A stretch of 64,000 nucleotides of DNA, from the NCBI GenBank assembly GCA_963691815.1, contig OY829651.1:13438917-13502916 (forward strand). The letters run 5' to 3'. Position numbers and translations under genes: made by a program. The DNA comes from Echiichthys vipera (Eukaryota > Chordata > Actinopteri > Perciformes > Trachinidae). This document shows positions 61,656 to 64,000 of this stretch, piece after piece. Below the pieces are notes generated by a model, which did not search any database, was not told the DNA's origin, and saw nothing but the letters and a program-made list of their open reading frames with translations. Position 1 is the first letter of the stretch, and every line of letters starts with the position of its first letter.

Positions 61656-62129
61656 TAGATATATATATATATGCAGAGTTGCAGATATAATGTCACTTTT
61701 GAGTGTAGTGACAATATTTTCAGGGGAAATTGTGAAGCACTGTTGATCCCACTAATGTGCTTCTCTTATAAAAAATGAATCCCGCTATTGTCTCCATGAC
61801 ATGTTGATGGCATATCTGTCACAATAATCCACGCTGAAACTAGGGCTGTGCTTTCTTTTAGTCGGATGAAGATCATGTGGTTATCAAAAAGTGTTTCCAA
61901 GGTCAAGATCAAATCCCTCCCAAAATTTTAGACACAAGCCAAAAGGGGCAAATTTCATCTGCTGATGAAGATCACAAGATATGATAGAAATGAGATGGGA
62001 CTGTTTTGACAGTAGTTTGCACTAATTTTATATTCTCTACACTATAGTACTACTACTACTACAACAGCAATAATGTACTTTTCTCATTTGTCTAAGTTAA
62101 TAGAAAAGATATAAACTGCATATACATAC

Positions 62130-62640
62130 ACTAGAGATCAAAATTAGAGAACAAATTATAAATACTTGATTTATTCTGAAATACTGTTATTTATTATTGC
62201 TCTAGATTTGATATATACTGAATATCCGCTGTGGCTATATCACTGCTGTACTACCTTTTTTAAATAACCCAGGCACTTAATCCTTTTATTTTGTGAAAAA
62301 AACAGTGAACAAAATCAGAGAACAGTAACCATTGTGTCAGAAGAGAAGATTTAAACAATGTTTTCATAGAGCTATAGAAACAAAACAAATAGGAAGTGTA
62401 GAGGCCTTTGCTTTGAATGACTTCAGCACATCTGCGCCCACTGGACATCACTAGTTTCTCACACTGCTCTGGTTTAATCTTGGTCCATTCTTCTTCGGTC
62501 TCTTCCACAGTTCAGTAACTGTAGTGGGTTTCTTAGACATTACTTTGTCTGTGAGGGTTTTCCAGATATCTCCATGGGCTTAAGCACAGAGCTGACTGAT
62601 ATTACCAAAGAGAGATAGAAGGGGTTGTTTTATTCTGCTG
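62130..62640 (-). mobile_element. Degenerate Tc1-like relic (second family)
   Basis: The left end 'acactagagatcaaaattag' followed by 'agaacaa' resembles the terminus of a fish Tc1 family different from the one at 47 kb. The minus strand at about 62400-62508 encodes a transposase C-terminal piece (EEEWTKIKPEQCEKLV, RRCAEVIQSKG), and the frame is broken upstream. The right end is not defined. Confidence 0.7.
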
Positions 62641-62877
62641 GGCGTCATAACAGATAACAGGACCTTGGTCCTTGAAAGGGTTACACTATAAAATGTTGTG
62701 CACTTTTGGGGACTCGTAAAGTTTGTTGGTGTCCATGATCGTGTACATGTGCCAGGAGCTTCTCTGATCAGACGTGTTATTAAACTATATATTCTTGTAA
62801 GGATAACTGAAGCTCTCCAGTTATTTCTTTATTCATTGTCTGGAAGCATAATCAAATAGTAAAAGTTTTCTTCATCA

Positions 62878-63185
62878 GGCATTCACACTGTATGCAGCCT
62901 CAGAACATACCAGCTGTTATAAAACCCCAAATGATAATATTACAGCATCTATTTTATCAATATATTGAGAATGTATTTGGTTTATTGGGAGTATGGTTAG
63001 TCTTTCTAACACATACTTATAACAGGTAGAGCTTGTTTGCATGATTCATTATGAGCTGGCTTGGCTGTAAACAAATAACCTTAGCATGTATTGTGTTGCA
63101 ACATAAGATCTCTGAGTTTCCGCAAACCAACCCAAGGGAAATCTGTTTTTGGTCCTTTATTGATGATTAAAAAAGGGAACAGAAA
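62878..63185. repeat. Right copy of a local duplication
   Basis: Partner of 60183-60740. It overlaps the presumed 3' UTR of the inositol-trisphosphate 3-kinase gene, including its candidate polyadenylation signal. Confidence 0.75.
63156..63161 (-). promoter_or_regulatory. Candidate polyadenylation signal of the ITPK gene
   Basis: AATAAA on the minus strand, about 220 bases after the ITPK stop codon. Confidence 0.5.
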
Positions 63186-63381
63186 AGAATTGTACATGCC
63201 AGATGTACAATTGCAAGACACACAGATCACATTTCTACGGATTTTTAGCTGAATTATACTTGCTCGTTCCTCTTCCTCAGCCCGTGAGGACAGACTCCCC
63301 ACAAACAAATCGTCCTCTGCAAAAGAGTCAAAGTGTTACAGCAGTTTTTTTTGTCCACCTGATCGTGAATTTCCGTGTACT

Positions 63382-63810
63382 TCATGCAACTCTTTTTTCT
63401 CCTCCACAGCTGTTCTCTTGCTGCCAGGAGGCCACACTGATGGCCTCACTCAGAGAAGTGATGAGGGAGGTCAAACCAATGAGGTAGCCGTCCTCTCTGC
63501 TCCCCTCGGCCCACGGGACATTGTGTCGGAGCTCACTCGCATCAGGCACCGGGGTCGTCTTCCCAAAGTCTATCATCCACACGCTGGCCTTGCTGCTGTG
63601 GTCGTGGACAAAGAGAAGCGAGCTGCCGATCACCTGATCATGTCAAACATACAGATAATAATTAATTTAATATTAATTAATATTTAATTATATTTGAAGC
63701 GGAGTTTAAGGAGAGGTGCCGTCTCTGTGTAAACCGACCTCATGGGCTCGGAAAAACAGTGAGTTCTTCAGTGCACCACTCAGTGCCAGGAGTCTGGAGT
63801 GGTACGATTT
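63382..63810 (-). CDS. Inositol-trisphosphate 3-kinase, C-terminal exons (partial)
   Basis: ATP-dependent kinase that converts Ins(1,4,5)P3 to Ins(1,3,4,5)P4 and so shapes calcium signalling. Only the last two coding exons are inside: 63739-63810 (24 codons, SYHSRLLALSGALKNSLFF) and 63382-63633 (83 codons plus stop). The last exon opens VIGSSLLFVHDH and carries VWMIDFGKTTPVP, with the catalytic-site Asp of the IDFGKT motif, and EGSREDGYLIGL. The tail after the kinase fold (SWQQENSCGGEKRVA) is longer than usual. Resemblance is split between ITPKB and ITPKC, so no symbol is assigned. The rest of the gene lies to the right of the window. Confidence 0.93.
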
Positions 63811-64000
63811 CTGAGAGCACAGATTAGTATTAGTGCACACGTCACAGGGTACAAGATATATGCAATAAACTGAGGATAGTGGACAAAAAATGTCAGGGAG
63901 TCACAATAGCAAGGATTTGGGAAGGACAGGAGTAAAATCACTGGAATGATCACTTTTTTCAGTTTTATTTTGAAAATTTCCAGGTTATTTTTTTCCCTGT

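Overview
The window is vertebrate nuclear DNA, most probably from a ray-finned (teleost) fish. It is AT-rich and intron-dense, with many CA/TA microsatellites, Tc1/mariner, hAT and Ty3/gypsy elements, tRNA-derived SINEs and LINE-type 3' tails typical of fish genomes. No prokaryotic or organellar features are present. All recognised protein-coding genes lie on the minus strand, head to tail. I rebuilt exons by hand from homology, GT/GC-AG splice sites and reading-phase continuity. All three complete gene models close in frame.

Layout, left to right: (1) 2.1-10.7 kb, a TGF-beta proprotein of TGFB2 type (six coding exons; the last exon lies left of the window). Its 5.4-kb intron 4 carries a decayed Ty3/gypsy element, which itself holds a tRNA-Trp(CCA) gene and a SINE. 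(2) 15.1-19.6 kb, trmt112 (four exons, 123 aa), with a mariner-like relic, SINEs and a 990-bp hAT element in its introns. (3) 22.1-44.9 kb, atg2a (42 exons, about 2029 aa), the autophagy lipid-transfer protein. (4) 46.3-57.9 kb, nxf1 (21 exons, 633 aa), the bulk mRNA export receptor. A young, nearly intact Tc1 element sits in its intron 18, and intron 10 holds a sequence that looks like a constitutive transport element (CTE). (5) 58-63 kb, gene-poor DNA with repeats, a local duplication and one unrecognised candidate exon. (6) 63.4-63.8 kb, the last two exons of an inositol-trisphosphate 3-kinase that enters from the right.

TRMT112, ATG2A and NXF1 lie in the same part of human chromosome 11 (11q12-q13), so these three probably form an ancestral vertebrate syntenic block. 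The genes are unrelated in function: cytokine signalling, methyltransferase activation, autophagosome lipid supply, mRNA export and inositol phosphate signalling. The most notable biology is the CTE-like hairpin in nxf1 intron 10. Retention of that intron would encode a 358-aa short isoform, matching the autoregulatory arrangement known for mammalian NXF1. Other points are two GC-AG introns, a divergent mature N-terminus in the TGF-beta gene, and a long acidic insertion in ATG2A.
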